A DNA stretch of 64,000 bases from NCBI RefSeq assembly GCF_036898095.1, contig NC_090729.1:72257024-72321023 (forward strand), in the 5' to 3' direction. Both the position numbers and the translations under genes were made by a program. The notes beneath the pieces were generated by a model, which was not told the origin of the DNA, did not search any database, and was given only the letters and a program-made list of their open reading frames with translations. This DNA comes from Palaemon carinicauda. Its lineage: Eukaryota > Arthropoda > Malacostraca > Decapoda > Palaemonidae. Shown here piece by piece: positions 62,441-64,000 of the stretch (within the stretch, counting starts at the first letter, position 1; each line of letters begins with the position of its first letter).

Positions 62441-64000
62441 CTTTTGTGAAGGAACGTAGTTCTTCCGTGGACTGAGACCGGTTGAACCACTTGCAGAGGT
62501 TGCCTGAATTGGGAAGATTGGAAGGGCCTCAATCTCTTCCTACCTCGAATTGGGGTACTAGTAGGCTCATATTTCCTCTTTGAAACCAGGCCCCACCTAA
62601 CCTTGAGGTTTTGGTTGGCTCTAGCTGCCTCGCTTAGGACCGAGTTAACTAAGTCCCCTGGGAAAAGATCCGGGCCCCAAACTGGAGCTTGTATGAGCCT
62701 ATTAGGTTTGTGCCTAATCGTGGCTTCGGATAGAATGTGTCGTCGACAATGGGTCCTGGCATTTGCAAAATCATAGGCGTCAGCCATAAAGTTTTGCAAA
62801 AATGACTTAGTGAGGACCTTAAGGAGGTCCTCCTTGTTGTAAGTGGCGACGGTCAATTCAGAAAGGGCAACTGAATTAAGGGACCCGCTGAATCTACATC
62901 TGGACTCATACTGTATTCCAATTTAATGAGAGACTCCGGGAGTTTGGGAAGCCGTTCGCTGAACTGCGTCGAGGCACAGTCTGGGCTCAACTTACCTACC
63001 GAGAAGGTAGCTGGGGCGTTCCGCCAACATTCACTGTCTCCCGGAAAGAGAAGGGAGGGTAAGTCAGTCTCCCCGAGGTGAGGTAAAGGCTTCTCTTCCT
63101 TGATAGCCTGAAAGACCGTCTCTATGATCTTGGTCGCACATGGGGTAGGGGTCTGGTCGTCGGCCACAAACATAGTATATGAAATTTTGTAGGCCGTAAT
63201 TATTGTGTTCAAGCAGTCCCACTCATTGAACATGCGGACCAAGACAGACTGTGCCCGTTCTTTAGGAAAATTAACAGTTTCCTTTGGGACCGTATCCAAT
63301 CGAATCAGAGCCTCTTCCATGAGGCGAACGTAGCCCGGGAAGGGGAATACAAGACCCGGCGGGTAGAATTCATAATCCGCAAGAGGCCAGGTACCGAAAT
63401 CTTCGATTGACAACATACCCTCCGAGAAGGGGACATGCAATGCCAACCTCCAAGGGTTATTCTTATTGAAAGGAGGAAGCTTGGAGGCGTCGGGATGGGG
63501 TATTGCTGTTGTGGCGGTGGCAGCCCTGAGCGCATGAGTCCCTGAACTAGGCTCTCCATAGAAGCTATTCTCTCTTGTGATTGCTGCGTATGAGACGATA
63601 GTATCGACTCAAAACGAGCAAACATCTTCTCGGAAAAATCCACCGGGTTAGATGATTCCGCGGGGGGGGGGGGTGGGGGGCAGATGCCGGAACGGAGGCC
63701 ACTCCGTGAGAGGTTGAAGGCACAGCAATTGGGTCTTGAGAGACTCTGTTGAAGGAAGATTTAGCCTTCGAAGCTGATGATTCCGAAGACCTGTGGTCTT
63801 TGGAAGATTTGTGGGTCGTATATAAAGGCTTACAATGAGCCTTCACCTTGGGGATAACAGGCCGGGGCCTGAGACCAGTCCCGGTTGTCCCCGGAAAACC
63901 TCTAAAAGAAGAGTGTTCTGAAGTAGAAGAGAAAGCCGGGCTAGGGATAGGAATCTTAGCCCGGGAACCACCTGACTCACCTACGTCCCTACCTGCGTTG
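62441..64000 (-). pseudogene. DIRS-E gag (partial, frameshifted)
   Basis: Pieces in order on -: Ser/Pro-rich linker with KAKSSFNRVSQDP, a G/C run at 63661-63680 that breaks the frame (SAPHPPPP), VDFSEKMFARFESILSSH, LMRSGLPPPQQ, then NNPWRLALHVPFSEGMLSIE, YPPGLVFPFPGYVRLMEEAL, VPKETVNFPKERAQSV, FSVGKLSPDCAS and LPKLPESLIKLEY. After a frame change near 62900: ANARTHCRRHILSEATIRHK and SKRKYEP with a basic end. All blocks match DIRS-D gag. The Cys-rich exon would lie beyond 64000. Confidence 0.7.

Larger units (their letters stand above)
55670..64000 (-). mobile_element. DIRS-E: decayed DIRS element with piggyBac-like insertion
   Basis: Right terminus at 55670 (AAAAGGGATTTTGACGTAGG on +), ICR at 56028-56113, YR in two pieces around a second piggyBac-type copy, RT-RNase H-MT with stops and a deletion, and gag running past the window end. 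Closest to DIRS-D in all proteins. The left terminus lies beyond 64000. Confidence 0.85.

Overview
This window is eukaryotic, almost certainly from a decapod crustacean and probably a prawn or shrimp. That call rests on very long (GA)n/(CT)n microsatellites, a SINE-like repeat ending in an ATA-rich tail that I recognise from decapod sequences, and several DIRS-type tyrosine-recombinase retrotransposons with Cys-rich and SR-rich gags. There is no bacterial-style gene organisation. Only two pieces of ordinary host gene are recognisable: one internal exon of PLGRKT (plasminogen receptor KT) at 4455-4585 on + and the terminal exon of SAP18 (Sin3-associated protein 18) at 17985-18157 on -. Nearly everything else is transposon, so the window looks like introns and intergenic DNA inflated by nested insertions.

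Layout. 1-2838: 5' part of a DIRS element on - (DIRS-A). 2839-4454: PLGRKT intron with a SINE-like repeat. 4599-16550: a complete DIRS element on + (DIRS-B) starting 13 bp after the PLGRKT splice donor. Its recombinase gene is split by a piggyBac-type element (11152-15059, TTAA duplication), which itself holds a TA-flanked pogo/mariner-like element (11420-13232). 16690-17144: a DIRS fragment. 17650-18465: SAP18 3' end and a 63-bp tandem repeat. 19715-24345: a decayed Gypsy LTR element on - (Gypsy-A). 24346-30910 and 47339-48009: DIRS-C on +, split by a LINE of the EN-RT-RNase H type (30911-47325, 13-bp duplication), itself split by a young Gypsy element on - (Gypsy-B, 32428-42387, 4-bp duplication). 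48010-55669: DIRS-D on -, the best-preserved DIRS, with apparently intact RT/RNase H/MT and recombinase frames and a gag intron. 55670-64000: DIRS-E on -, decayed, joined directly to DIRS-D. Its recombinase is split by a second piggyBac-like copy (56956 to about 60324) carrying a 372-bp satellite.

How the parts work. The DIRS elements use gag, an RT-RNase H-methyltransferase-like polyprotein and a tyrosine recombinase (YR). An internal complementary region (ICR) reproduces the junction of the two element ends, as expected for integration through a circular intermediate. I can read such an ICR in DIRS-B, -D and -E. Gypsy-B has gag with a coiled coil and five CCHC knuckles, a retropepsin, RT, RNase H, then a second retropepsin-like domain before integrase. 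The decayed and divergent Gypsy-A has the same second protease in the same place.

Most promising for follow-up: (1) the second retropepsin between RNase H and integrase in two Gypsy elements; (2) a long open -1 frame over the RT region in four DIRS elements, in the recombinase frame; (3) the exact DIRS-E/DIRS-D head-to-tail junction; (4) a spliceosomal-type intron in the gag of an otherwise coding-intact DIRS element. All calls are from reading the sequence; no database search was run.
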